From an uncultured Prevotella sp. (lineage in GTDB: Bacteria; Bacteroidota; Bacteroidia; Bacteroidales; Bacteroidaceae): a DNA stretch of 34,639 nt. Of this stretch, positions 7,361-15,382 are shown piece after piece (positions within the stretch are counted from its first letter, which is position 1; each line of letters opens with the position of its first letter). The DNA lies in the NCBI GenBank assembly GCA_934203355.1, contig CAKPZC010000020.1, forward strand, positions 1 to 34,639, written 5' to 3'. The translations under genes were made by a program, and so were the position numbers. The notes beneath the pieces were generated by a model. The model searched no databases, was not told where the DNA came from, and saw nothing but the letters and a program-made list of their open reading frames with translations.

Positions 7361-9601
7361 TTATCGCTTCGATGAAGCATAGTAGTTCATCAAGCAACCG
7401 TCTGCCAAAATCTGACGCTCGTTGGCTGTGAGATTCTGGAAGAAGAGGTGGATAGGCTGAACGCCGTTCTTGGTGATTACCTGAGCGTCGATTTCCTCCT
7501 TGCCAGAGAGCATAGCCTCGCGGATGCCAGGGATAAATACCTTATCGCCCGGCTCGAAGTTGAACTCAACATCCTTGGCGATAGTGAAAGGCACGATACC
7601 CCAGTTGATACAGTTAGAACGATAGCGCTTTGTGGCATACTCGTAGCAGATGTTAGCATCGCCACCGAGCACCTTCTGACAGCTGGCAGCCTGCTCGCGT
7701 GCCGAGCCGTCGCCAGGACGATTAGCAAATACGCATGAGCCAAACGAAGTGTTCTCGGCAGAAGCGCCAACAGCCTTCAATGCCTCAGCCACATTCTCGC
7801 TGACATTACCCTCACGACGAGCGAGGTCCTGCTTCTGAATCTCCTTGCTCAAGCCTACGTACTCAGGAACGCGGCGAGAAAGAGCAAACTCAGAGAGCTT
7901 TAACGGGTTAGAGCGATAAGAACTTGTCTCACCCGAAGGAATGAGTTCGTCGGTTGTTGTCACTGGATCGTGGATAACGGCAGCAAGCTCTACGAGCATG
8001 TTCTCCTGCATAGGATACATCTTAGGCCAGTCCTTGATGTTAGGACCATAGCGAAGCTCGGTCTCAGGCTTAGCCTTGCCGTATCCGTTGTATACGCGGC
8101 ACTTATAAATCTTGTCGTCATAAACGTATGGCTTGTGTGTATTCTCGTATTCCACGTCGGTAGCAGCTGTGATAACACCACCGTTGGCAGCAGTAGCAGC
8201 GATAGAGCGTGCGTCCATAAGAGCTACCAATGAGAGCTGACCCTGACCAGGCTTAGAACCCTCGCGGTTGGGGAAGTTACGTGTGGTGTGGCGGATACTC
8301 AAACCGTTGTTTGAAGGAACGTCGCCAGCGCCGAAGCACGGACCGCAGAATGCAGGCTTCATAACAACACCAGCCTCGATCAAGTCGGCTGTGATGCCCT
8401 CGCGTGTGACAGCCATAGAAACCGGTGTCGACTGCGGATAAGCCGAAGCTGTGAAGTAGTCGTTGCCGATGTTCTTGCCCTTAAGGATAGCACTAGCCTC
8501 AGCAAGGTTGTCGTATGTACCACCCGAGCAACCAGCGATGATACCCTGGTCGGCATAAACCTTGCCGTCGACCACCTTGTCAACGAGATGCACGTCGACC
8601 TTGTCGCCGAAACGACGCTTTGCGTCTTCCTCGATGCGTGTGAGGATACCCACTGGGTCGGCCTGAAGCTCGTGGATAGTAACTGCGTTAGACGGGTGGA
8701 ACGGCAATGCAATCATAGCCTCCTGTGTAGAGAGGTCGATGCGAATCATCATATCATAGTAAGCAACCTCGCCCGGCTTCAACTCGCGGAAGTCCTGAGG
8801 ACGCTCATGAATATCGTAGTGGTGCTTAACCTCCTCGTCGGTCACCCAAATAGAGCTCAAGCAAGTGGTCTCGGTGGTCATGATGTCGATGCCATTACGG
8901 AAGTCGATAGGCAAGTTCTTCACACCAGGTCCAGCAAACTCAAGTACCTTATTCTTTACTACACCGCTCTCGAATGTAGCCTTAACAAGAGAAATGGCAA
9001 CGTCGTGCGGACCAACACCCTTCTTGGGTGCGCCCTCGAGCCATACCAACACAACCTCAGGAGCGTTGATATCCCATGTGTTCTTAAGGAGCTGCTTAAC
9101 AAGTTCGCCACCACCTTCGCCAACACCCATGTTGCCGAGAGAGCCGTAGCGTGTATGTGAGTCGGAGCCAAGAATCATATTACCGCACTTCACCATCATC
9201 TCACGCGCATACTGGTGGATAACAGCCTGGTTGGCGGGAACGTAGATGCCACCATACTTCTTGGCAGCCGAGAGACCAAACACGTGGTCGTCCTCGTTGA
9301 TAGTTCCGCCCACTGCGCAAAGAGAGTTGTGGCAGTTGGTCATGGCATAAGGCAGAGGGAATTCCTCCAAGCCGCTGGCGCGAGCTGTCTGAATGATGCC
9401 CACATAAGTGATGTCGTGCGACATCATCGCGTCGAAGCGGATGCGCATCTTATTGCCCTTCGCTCCGTCAACGTCGTGCGAACGCAAGATGCCGTAGGTG
9501 ATGGTGTTCTCGCGAGCCTCGTCGGCTGTCATGCCTGCATACTCGTCGCGAATCTCAGTTCCGTTTAGGAGATAAACTCCATGATTGATAATTTCTACCA
9601 T
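7361..9601 (-). CDS. aconitase-family hydratase (YbhJ-like), probable aconitate hydratase
   Basis: The 746-residue protein has the aconitase domain order. Three cysteines that would hold a 4Fe-4S cluster are present: one in IIAGCSGGTYDN and two in AFCGPCFGAGD. Other landmarks are MSHDITYVGI, NCHNSLCAVGG, GSDSHTRYGSLG and SIRHTTRNFPNREGSKPG. These resemble the E. coli YbhJ 'hydratase' branch, as recalled from memory, much more than canonical AcnA/AcnB: the usual SCTNS is GCSGG here, and DSHT is followed by RYG rather than PN. The location just upstream of icd argues that it serves as the aconitase (citrate to isocitrate) in this organism; that is inference. It has its own promoter (9629-9658) although it follows the cit genes on the same strand. 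Confidence 0.85.
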   Translation of the reverse strand: MVEIINHGVYLLNGTEIRDEYAGMTADEARENTITYGILRSHDVDGAKGNKMRIRFDAMMSHDITYVGIIQTARASGLEEFPLPYAMTNCHNSLCAVGGTINEDDHVFGLSAAKKYGGIYVPANQAVIHQYAREMMVKCGNMILGSDSHTRYGSLGNMGVGEGGGELVKQLLKNTWDINAPEVVLVWLEGAPKKGVGPHDVAISLVKATFESGVVKNKVLEFAGPGVKNLPIDFRNGIDIMTTETTCLSSIWVTDEEVKHHYDIHERPQDFRELKPGEVAYYDMMIRIDLSTQEAMIALPFHPSNAVTIHELQADPVGILTRIEEDAKRRFGDKVDVHLVDKVVDGKVYADQGIIAGCSGGTYDNLAEASAILKGKNIGNDYFTASAYPQSTPVSMAVTREGITADLIEAGVVMKPAFCGPCFGAGDVPSNNGLSIRHTTRNFPNREGSKPGQGQLSLVALMDARSIAATAANGGVITAATDVEYENTHKPYVYDDKIYKCRVYNGYGKAKPETELRYGPNIKDWPKMYPMQENMLVELAAVIHDPVTTTDELIPSGETSSYRSNPLKLSEFALSRRVPEYVGLSKEIQKQDLARREGNVSENVAEALKAVGASAENTSFGSCVFANRPGDGSAREQAASCQKVLGGDANICYEYATKRYRSNCINWGIVPFTIAKDVEFNFEPGDKVFIPGIREAMLSGKEEIDAQVITKNGVQPIHLFFQNLTANERQILADGCLMNYYASSKR

Positions 9602-9628
9602 AATGTCAAAGTTTTTAGATTCAAGAGA

Positions 9629-9658
9629 TAAAGGTACTACTTTTTAAGTTGTTAGCAA
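9629..9658 (-). promoter_or_regulatory. promoter for the aconitase-family gene
   Basis: In the minus direction TTGC (9655-9658), 18 bases, then TACCTTTA (9629-9636). The layout is the same as that at gltB. The start codon lies 28 bases downstream. It separates this gene from the cit operon. Confidence 0.65.
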
Positions 9659-9733
9659 TATAGACCGTTACTATTTTTATTTTTTTTAGTTTATAATATC
9701 GATTATTTTAGTATATTTCTTGCAAAAAGTCTA

Positions 9734-11530
9734 CTATTTACGCAAAACACCATACAAAAAGACAACCAACGACAACATATCTGCACTACCTCCAGGCGAA
9801 ATGTTACGGCTGATAAAATCGCGGTTCATAGCGTTCATTCCAGCCTCCGAGAAGTCTTCGAGCAGCCGTCGTGACTCTATCTTGACTTGCTGCATTGTGT
9901 CGTAGGATGTGCGATAGACGATATTGGTGTCGTCGAGGTCGCACATGATGCGCAGTAGAGTGCGGTGTATCACGTAGGAATCGGCATTCTTGCGGCGGCT
10001 TTCGTAGAAGGGTAGCCATTCGCTGAAGAGCTCGCTATATCCGTCGCGAGCATTGTCCAATGCCGACTTCAGTCTTACACCAGGAGTGGCAAGTTGCTTA
10101 GCACGACTGCCATGAGTGCCACTCGTGTCGGGGAATCGAGCGGCGAGACTTATTATAGTATTCGAGATGAAGCTTTGTGGCGACACCTTCGTTGCCGAGT
10201 GGGGCAACTGTGTTGTCGAGTGTGCCAACTGTGCAGCTGCCACCACGGCGAGTCCCATTGAGAAGAGTGCCCCTTTGTAGGTGTTTACTCCTCCGGTGGC
10301 TGCAAACATCGCTTTCTCCGCCTCAAGTCCGGTGTTCACAATGTCCTCATGACAGGGCAACACGTCGGAATATCCCAAGAGAGCGAGCCTCACGAAGTAA
10401 GGATGCAGGGCGCGAATGCTGCACATCATCAGCGCATGGTCCATGTCGCGGTGGGCACCACTGTCGTGGCTGTCCACAAGTCCCGGCTTGGGAGTGGTGT
10501 TGAGTTCTGTCTTCAAGGCACGTGTGGCGAGGTGGGCTATGATATATGGAAGAGTCGTTGGCGGCACAAGTCTTGATGCCTCAGCCAAGTTGTTCTCCAC
10601 GATAGCCTTTCTTACTCTCGACGCACTGACGGGCAGTCCGTCTTTTTCGAGCCTTGGCAGTTCACGCACATCAAGAAGCATAAGCCCCATTAATTCGTTG
10701 TAGCGTCGGGTTAGCGGGTCGGTAGGTTCAGAGCCTACAAATCTCACATTAGCCTGTAGAGCTGGTGCGATATGTCGCCTATAGATGTCGATGTCGAGCG
10801 TCATCTGTGTGTCCGAAGCCTCAGACAACTGTTTAAGGAAATAAGTTGGGAATGTCGTCGCGCTCACGGAGTAGTCGCTTCCATCGCAGACGACGACATT
10901 TCCCAAGTCCCTTACCCCCTGGTCGACCATTGCCTTTCTCTCCTCATACGAGAACATTGAGCAGTCTTCCCTTACGACTACTATATACAACCTTCTCACC
11001 TGCTTTGCCGACTGCTCTATAAGATAACGATGACCGAGGGTGAAGGGATTACAATTCATTATTATAATACCGTCGTTGCATTCAATACCGTCGTTGCATT
11101 CGACACTATTTGAGGTCTCTCTAATCCTTCTTAACCCTTCGCAATATTTACCTATACCGCCTACCCCTGTCTCCATCAGTATAGCCTGTGGCGCCTCGGC
11201 AAGCAGCCTGAACGACAGACTCTCGAACAAGGGTCGGTTTTGAGGTTTTGTAAACAGTTTCACACACTGGTAGCCCTTGGCATTTGCCTCGGCTATGAGG
11301 TGCGACACCATTGTGTTGGCAACAGCCTCGCCTTTGTGGCCATCTGCCACAGCCACACATTTCACCACGGCTCCTTTGAGTCCTCCTCCGGCTATGATTT
11401 CGCCTGTTGACTCATCGGTGAGCACAGCGTAGTAGTCGACATCGTCGAGTCGCAATCCGCTCGCCGCGAGAAACTGTTCTATGCGGTGGCGTTGGCGCGG
11501 AACGGTGGGGTGAAGCTGAAGTATTTCCAA
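9734..11530 (-). CDS. citC/citG: fused citrate lyase ligase (CitC) and triphosphoribosyl-dephospho-CoA synthase (CitG)
   Basis: This 598-residue fusion joins two citrate lyase maturation enzymes. Residues 1 to about 325 are CitC: a GNAT-like N-terminus, then the nucleotidyltransferase motif NPFTLGH (161-167) and VSASRVRKAI. CitC acetylates the prosthetic group of the acyl carrier CitD. Residues from about 330 are CitG, which makes the triphosphoribosyl-dephospho-CoA precursor: TPKPGLVD (346-353), ATGGVNTYKG (411-420) and SPGGSADML near the end. The start is a TTG; an in-frame TAA four codons upstream is the stop of citX, which shares this frame. Two tandem duplications lie in the gene: SVECNDG-IECNDG just before the NPFTLGH motif, and QLAHSTT-QLPHSAT near residues 434-447 of the CitG part. 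CitX-CitG fusions are known elsewhere; a CitC-CitG fusion is less usual. Confidence 0.9.
   Translation of the reverse strand: MEILQLHPTVPRQRHRIEQFLAASGLRLDDVDYYAVLTDESTGEIIAGGGLKGAVVKCVAVADGHKGEAVANTMVSHLIAEANAKGYQCVKLFTKPQNRPLFESLSFRLLAEAPQAILMETGVGGIGKYCEGLRRIRETSNSVECNDGIECNDGIIIMNCNPFTLGHRYLIEQSAKQVRRLYIVVVREDCSMFSYEERKAMVDQGVRDLGNVVVCDGSDYSVSATTFPTYFLKQLSEASDTQMTLDIDIYRRHIAPALQANVRFVGSEPTDPLTRRYNELMGLMLLDVRELPRLEKDGLPVSASRVRKAIVENNLAEASRLVPPTTLPYIIAHLATRALKTELNTTPKPGLVDSHDSGAHRDMDHALMMCSIRALHPYFVRLALLGYSDVLPCHEDIVNTGLEAEKAMFAATGGVNTYKGALFSMGLAVVAAAQLAHSTTQLPHSATKVSPQSFISNTIISLAARFPDTSGTHGSRAKQLATPGVRLKSALDNARDGYSELFSEWLPFYESRRKNADSYVIHRTLLRIMCDLDDTNIVYRTSYDTMQQVKIESRRLLEDFSEAGMNAMNRDFISRNISPGGSADMLSLVVFLYGVLRK
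10196..10237. repeat. 21-bp tandem duplication inside the CitG domain
   Basis: Two adjacent 21-bp units beginning CGAGTG-G/T-G-CAACTGTG encode QLAHSTT and QLPHSAT. The insert is low-complexity and polar and is not part of the conserved CitG motifs. Its period is three times seven bases. Confidence 0.65.
11067..11102. repeat. 18-bp tandem duplication in the CitC domain
   Basis: ATACCGTCGTTGCATTC plus one base occurs twice in a row (11067-11084 and 11085-11102, differing only at the last base). It adds six codons (ECNDGI) directly before the MNCNPFTLGH nucleotide-binding motif. Confidence 0.85.
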
Positions 11531-11565
11531 AGTTGAATATTAAATGTTAAAGTTTGATGTTTGAT
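11531..11565. repeat. heptad repeat at the citX/citC junction
   Basis: On the minus strand the bases run ATCAAAC, ATCAAAC, TTTAACA, TTTAATA, TTCAACT: five heptamers of the same style as the intergenic arms. They encode the last residues of CitX, its TAA stop and the three codons before the TTG start of citC/G. Confidence 0.6.
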
Positions 11566-12064
11566 TATCAGAGGTATAGGAATCGACCATTTGTCTTATC
11601 CTTTCCCATATTTCTTCTTGCGTATGCCAGCGCATCCTCATGCAATATCTTGCCTCTCGGTCGCATACAAGACAGCGTCGGGGTTGTCCCCCCACTCTAT
11701 CCCTCGACACAGGCACTCCGTCGGAGTCGATGATGTCGATGTCGAATAGTCTGCCGAGCGGATGAGAGTCCTCTATAGCCACTGCTGTGCGCTTGGCTTC
11801 GAGCATCGGCATTGGGGTGACAAGATAAGCCTCGTAGCCCGTTGCAAGGTCGCGCTCGATAATATGCTGATCAGAGCCATATGCTCTGCGCATCGCCTCA
11901 ACTGCCGCATGAGCTACAGTGAGCGACTGAACATTACGCTTCACGCTTCCTGGCATGACTACAGTAAGGCACACCAGTGTCTTTCCCGAATTTTCAGCCA
12001 GCAACTGTTGTTGCATAGCATGGCGTGCGTCGCGGCTCGCCAGAAGTTCGTTTAGCGTAATCAT
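11540..12064 (-). CDS. citX: apo-citrate lyase phosphoribosyl-dephospho-CoA transferase
   Basis: The 174-residue protein transfers the prosthetic group precursor made by CitG onto apo-CitD. CitX landmarks are present: the N-terminal helix LLASRDARHAMQQQLL, a central VVMPGSVKRN, then GRLFDIDI (104-111), VSRDRVG and the cysteine-rich RRCLVCDREARYCMRMRWH (129-147). The last dozen residues (SDNQTSNFNI) are not conserved-looking and are encoded by heptad repeats. The gene is in the same frame as citC/G, with only TAA and three codons between, so stop readthrough would give a CitX-CitC-CitG chain. It is separated from citF by 185 bases of repeat. Confidence 0.92.
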   Translation of the reverse strand: MITLNELLASRDARHAMQQQLLAENSGKTLVCLTVVMPGSVKRNVQSLTVAHAAVEAMRRAYGSDQHIIERDLATGYEAYLVTPMPMLEAKRTAVAIEDSHPLGRLFDIDIIDSDGVPVSRDRVGGQPRRCLVCDREARYCMRMRWHTQEEIWERIRQMVDSYTSDNQTSNFNI

Positions 12065-12249
12065 GGATTGTGAATGTTGAATGTGGAGTGTTGAATGTTG
12101 AATGTGGAATGTGGAATGTGGAATGTGGAATGTGGAATGTGAAATGAGGAGTGTAGAATGCTGAAGTGATGAATTCTAAATTCTTCATTATACAATTCTA
12201 CATCTGCGAAGCAGACCATTCAACATTCAACACTCAACATTCAACATTC
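12065..12249. repeat. paired heptad-repeat arms between citF and citX
   Basis: The left arm (about 12068-12140) is built of GTTGAAT and GTGGAAT heptamers. The right arm (about 12217-12249) is ATTCAAC and ACTCAAC, its reverse complement. A triloop hairpin TCTGC-GAA-GCAGA lies between them at about 12201-12213. The repeat words differ from those at the hydratase-icd gap, yet the two arms match each other. It sits inside the cit operon, so it is transcribed. Confidence 0.9.
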
Positions 12250-13791
12250 TTATTCAACGATATTCTTAATTACATCCTGTACAGATCCGTCGCGGTTGAG
12301 CACAACGCCAACAACCTTGTCGCCGAATGGCAGCGGTGCCGGAGTACCGATGATGTTAAGTGCACGGTCGCGCAACTCTTCGAGAGTGACGAGAGGCAGA
12401 CCAGCCTCGCGCATACGCTCTGCGATGTCGGGGCGCAACGGGTTGACAGCGATGCCATACTCAGTAACCACCACGTCGACAGTGCGACCCGGAGTGATGA
12501 GTGTTGTCACCTCGTCGACGATGCACGGAATGCGTCCACGCAACATCGGGCAAACGATGATGCTGAGAGCCGAATCTTCGGCTGTGTCGGGATGACCACC
12601 CACCGCACCACGTATGATGCCGTCGCTACCAACGAGAACATTAACATTGAAGTTAACGTCAACCTCAAGTGCCGAAAGAATCACTATGTCGAGACAATGA
12701 GTTGCCGAACCTTGCTCGTTCTTGCTTGCATACTCATAGGCAGCAACTTCCTTGTGTGTCGGGTCGTTCTTTAACGACTCGGCAGCCACCTTGTCGAACG
12801 ACTGAACGTCGATGAGACGCTCGATGAGTCCCTCTTCGTGCATCTTCACCATATGAGCGGTGATGCCACCCAGTGCAAACGAAGCCTTGATGCCCTGATC
12901 AATCATGCTCTGGCGGATATACTTGACAGCAGCCAACGAGGCACCACCCGAACCAGTCTGTATAGAGAATCCTTCCTTGAAATAGCCACTGTTCACAATC
13001 ACCTTGGCAGCCTGCTTGGCGAGAAGAATATCACGCGGGTTCTTTGTGTCGCGAATGGCACCCGATGCAATCTTAGAAGAGTCGCCCACGCTGTCCACCT
13101 CAACAACGAAGTCAACGTCGTGCTCGGATATTGCGTTAGGTGTATTAGGATAAGCCACAAGGTCGTCGGTGAGAATCACCACCTTGTCGGCATAATGTGC
13201 GTCAGGAAGAGCGTAGCCCAATGAGCCGCATATACTCTTGGCATTTTCCGAGCGAGAGTATCCGCAAGCATTGCCCAGAGGGTCAGACGAAGAAGCTCCG
13301 AGGAATGCAACGTCGATGTGCAAATCGCCAGTAGCAATAGCCTCGCCACGTCCGCCGTGTGAGCGGAACACAACAGGTTTCTCCAACAAACCGTGAGAAA
13401 TCTCACGAGCCAGTTCGCCGCGCAGACCAGAAGTAGAAATCTCGGTGATAACACCATTCTTAATATGCTCAATCAGCGGAGCGTGAACGTCCTGCAAACT
13501 TGAGGCAGCGAGATGTAGTCCCTTGAATCCCATTGCGGCGAGTTTGTCGACAACCATGTTCACCACCTTGTCGCCTCCGCGGAAATGATGGTGGAACGAG
13601 ATAGTCATGCCGTCGCGCAATCCCGAGCGGCGTATAGCCTCCTCAAGGGTCACGAGTTTCGGGCTCTTGCGCTGCAACTCCAAGCGCGGAGTGATGTCCT
13701 TGAGCTTAGGCTCAACATCGTTGTATACACTCTTGCCCATAGTCTGGGCCACCTGCTCTACGAGGGTCTTTCTTTCATTCAGTGTGCTCAT
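12250..13791 (-). CDS. citF: citrate lyase alpha subunit (citrate CoA-transferase)
   Basis: The 513-residue protein has the usual CitF length. It exchanges the acetyl group on CitD for citrate, giving citryl-ACP. Recognisable parts are the N-terminal LEEAIRRSGLRDGMTISFHH, followed by the CoA-transferase core with SHGGRGEAIATGDLHIDVAF, GSGGASLAAVKYI, and GRTVDVVVTEYGIAVNP. The citE stop and this start overlap by four bases (ATGA at 13788-13791), so the two are probably translationally coupled. The start gives MSTLNERKTLVEQV. The next gene, citX, begins only after 185 bases of hairpin-forming repeat, which could lower expression of the maturation genes relative to the structural subunits. Confidence 0.96.
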   Translation of the reverse strand: MSTLNERKTLVEQVAQTMGKSVYNDVEPKLKDITPRLELQRKSPKLVTLEEAIRRSGLRDGMTISFHHHFRGGDKVVNMVVDKLAAMGFKGLHLAASSLQDVHAPLIEHIKNGVITEISTSGLRGELAREISHGLLEKPVVFRSHGGRGEAIATGDLHIDVAFLGASSSDPLGNACGYSRSENAKSICGSLGYALPDAHYADKVVILTDDLVAYPNTPNAISEHDVDFVVEVDSVGDSSKIASGAIRDTKNPRDILLAKQAAKVIVNSGYFKEGFSIQTGSGGASLAAVKYIRQSMIDQGIKASFALGGITAHMVKMHEEGLIERLIDVQSFDKVAAESLKNDPTHKEVAAYEYASKNEQGSATHCLDIVILSALEVDVNFNVNVLVGSDGIIRGAVGGHPDTAEDSALSIIVCPMLRGRIPCIVDEVTTLITPGRTVDVVVTEYGIAVNPLRPDIAERMREAGLPLVTLEELRDRALNIIGTPAPLPFGDKVVGVVLNRDGSVQDVIKNIVE

Positions 13792-14678
13792 ACCAAGTCC
13801 TCCTGTTTAATAACACCCGATGCCAATGCAAGGTCAATCACGCGCTGTGCGCGGATCACCACCGGACGGTCAACCATTTTTCCATTTACGGCAATCACGC
13901 CAGAGCCCTTACGCTCAGCCTCCTTGATGGCTGCAATAACGGCGAGAGCCTTGTCGATAGCCTTCTGAGTAGGTGTGAACACCTCGTTGATTATCTCTAT
14001 CTGTCGCGGGTTGATGATAGACTTTCCGTCGAATCCAAGCTGGTGGATAAGTTCCACCTCCTTGCGGAATGTCTCCATATCGTTGAGGTTGCTGTATACA
14101 GTGTCGAGAGCGTCGATGCCAGCGGCACGTGCAGCCACCACGATGGTCTGGCGAGCCATGAGCAACTCCATACCCTCGGGCGAACGCTGTGTCTTCAGGT
14201 TGGCACAATAGTCCTCGGCACCAAGGGCAATACCCATCATGCGCTTCGAGGCAGTAGCGATGGCATAGGCGTTAACAACGCCGAGAGTGCTCTCGATGGC
14301 AGCCATAATCTGTGTGCGTCCGAGACAACCAATCTCGCGCTCCACCTTCTCGATTTCCTCTTCCACCTCTACAACTTCCTCGGCTGTCTCAGTCTTAGGC
14401 ATACGTATCACGTCGACACCAGCCTTCACAACAGCCTCGATATCCTTCTTGCCGTAAGGAGTAGAGAGAGGGTTGATTCTAACCACCATTTCGGTTTTGC
14501 CGTAGTCAATCGACTTCAGCGCATTGTGCACGAGCAGTCGTGCAGTGTCCTTCTCAGCCATAGTGACAGAGTCCTCAAGGTCGAGCATTATGGAGTCGGG
14601 ACTATATATATATGCGTCTTGCATCATGCCAGGATTATTACCCGGCACGAACATCATTGTTCTTCTAAGTCGTTTCAT
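13788..14678 (-). CDS. citE: citrate lyase beta subunit (citryl-ACP lyase)
   Basis: The 296-residue protein cleaves citryl-ACP to oxaloacetate and acetyl-ACP. It belongs to the HpcH/HpaI aldolase-like TIM-barrel family: MMFVPGNNPGMMQDA at the N-terminus, DSIMLDLEDSV, VVRINPLSTPYG, MAAIESTLGVVNAYAIA with a metal-binding Glu, GIALGAEDYCANL, and FDGKSIINPRQIEIINEVF near the end. It is 39 bases downstream of citD and overlaps citF by four bases. Confidence 0.96.
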   Translation of the reverse strand: MKRLRRTMMFVPGNNPGMMQDAYIYSPDSIMLDLEDSVTMAEKDTARLLVHNALKSIDYGKTEMVVRINPLSTPYGKKDIEAVVKAGVDVIRMPKTETAEEVVEVEEEIEKVEREIGCLGRTQIMAAIESTLGVVNAYAIATASKRMMGIALGAEDYCANLKTQRSPEGMELLMARQTIVVAARAAGIDALDTVYSNLNDMETFRKEVELIHQLGFDGKSIINPRQIEIINEVFTPTQKAIDKALAVIAAIKEAERKGSGVIAVNGKMVDRPVVIRAQRVIDLALASGVIKQEDLV

Positions 14679-14717
14679 CTTTTTTCGGATTTTTAATTAT
14701 GAATAAACTCGCGAAAA

Positions 14718-15011
14718 TTAATCCTTCCACACGTCCTTTCCGGTGGCTCTCACAGCAGCAGCCGTGGTGCGCGCACGTATGGTGCAGTCGAGCGCGCCTT
14801 TATCGGTAGCGTGCACTTCAGCTTGTGTGATGCCAAGACCTGCGAGGGTCTCGCCTATCACCTTCTTAATTTGGTCGCCAAACTGGAAGGCGACGGAACT
14901 CTGCAGTTGGATGTCAAGCCCTTCACGGTCGGTGGGGGCTATCTGAATCATGATGTCGCCGGACTCCATTGTTCCGGCTGTTGCTTGTTTTAGTTCCATA
15001 GGTATAGTCAT
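14718..15011 (-). CDS. citD: citrate lyase acyl carrier protein (gamma subunit)
   Basis: The 97-residue carrier protein holds the phosphoribosyl-dephospho-CoA arm to which acetyl and citryl groups are attached. TAGTMESGDIMIQIAP contains the serine (Ser17 from this start) that corresponds to the modified Ser14 of the well-studied carriers, and DKGALDCTIRAR matches the conserved end. The ATG at 15011 is used; an in-frame ATG four codons later would place the serine at 13 and cannot be excluded. It is the first gene of the cit operon, behind a leader of about 280 bases. Confidence 0.94.
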   Translation of the reverse strand: MTIPMELKQATAGTMESGDIMIQIAPTDREGLDIQLQSSVAFQFGDQIKKVIGETLAGLGITQAEVHATDKGALDCTIRARTTAAAVRATGKDVWKD

Positions 15012-15295
15012 TTAGAAGTTTTACAATATCTTCATAATCGCGAGAAGATGTGCCACACAGGCATTGGGAAAGCACGAGTCAAGGGCTTTCTGACGGTAAT
15101 ATATAACAGCGCAGGCTGGGGAGAAGTTTTTTAGAATGATAAAATATATAAATATTCAATCCACGTAAATACGACAACACTCCCTTCCAAAACGTTGAAA
15201 AGAACCGTCCTCAATACTTACGCTCACGCGAGTAGTATGGATAGATTTAGGCTGTGTGCGCACAAAACGCCTTTGCGGTGCGCATCTCGGTTTTA
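15012..15295 (-). promoter_or_regulatory. long structured 5' leader of the cit operon
   Basis: Between the promoter at 15302-15333 and the citD start lie about 280 transcribed bases without a supported gene. Several hairpins can be seen: TGCGCAC/GTGCGCA enclosing CGCCTTTGCG (15258-15283), TACT-CGC-GTGA-GCG with AGTA (about 15216-15236), TGCC-ACACA-GGCA (15051-15063) and GAAG/CTTC overlapping the citD start region. It does not match a riboswitch class that I recognise. Such a leader could regulate citD by RNA folding or by a short leader peptide. Confidence 0.5.
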
Positions 15296-15301
15296 CGGTG
15301 G

Positions 15302-15333
15302 TAAAGGTACATATTTTAAATGATACCCCCAAA
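15302..15333 (-). promoter_or_regulatory. promoter of the cit operon
   Basis: In the minus direction TTTG (15330-15333), exactly 20 bases, then TACCTTTA (15302-15309). It predicts a transcript start near 15295 and thus the long leader. Confidence 0.75.
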
Positions 15334-15382
15334 CTTTTTGGGCTACATTTTTCAAAATTCTTTCCATCTTGTTTTGTCACCA

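Noticed and set aside
12065..12140. GTGGAATGTGGAAT repeats considered as a CRISPR array
   Set aside because: The period is 7 bases with no spacers, and no cas gene is in the window.
13782..14696. 304-codon plus-strand frame opposite citE
   Set aside because: It is an antisense shadow rich in His, Ser and Leu, a usual sign of reading a real gene backwards.
15012..15295. cit leader considered as a known riboswitch (TPP, cobalamin, SAM, FMN)
   Set aside because: None of the conserved core words of these classes was recognised in it.
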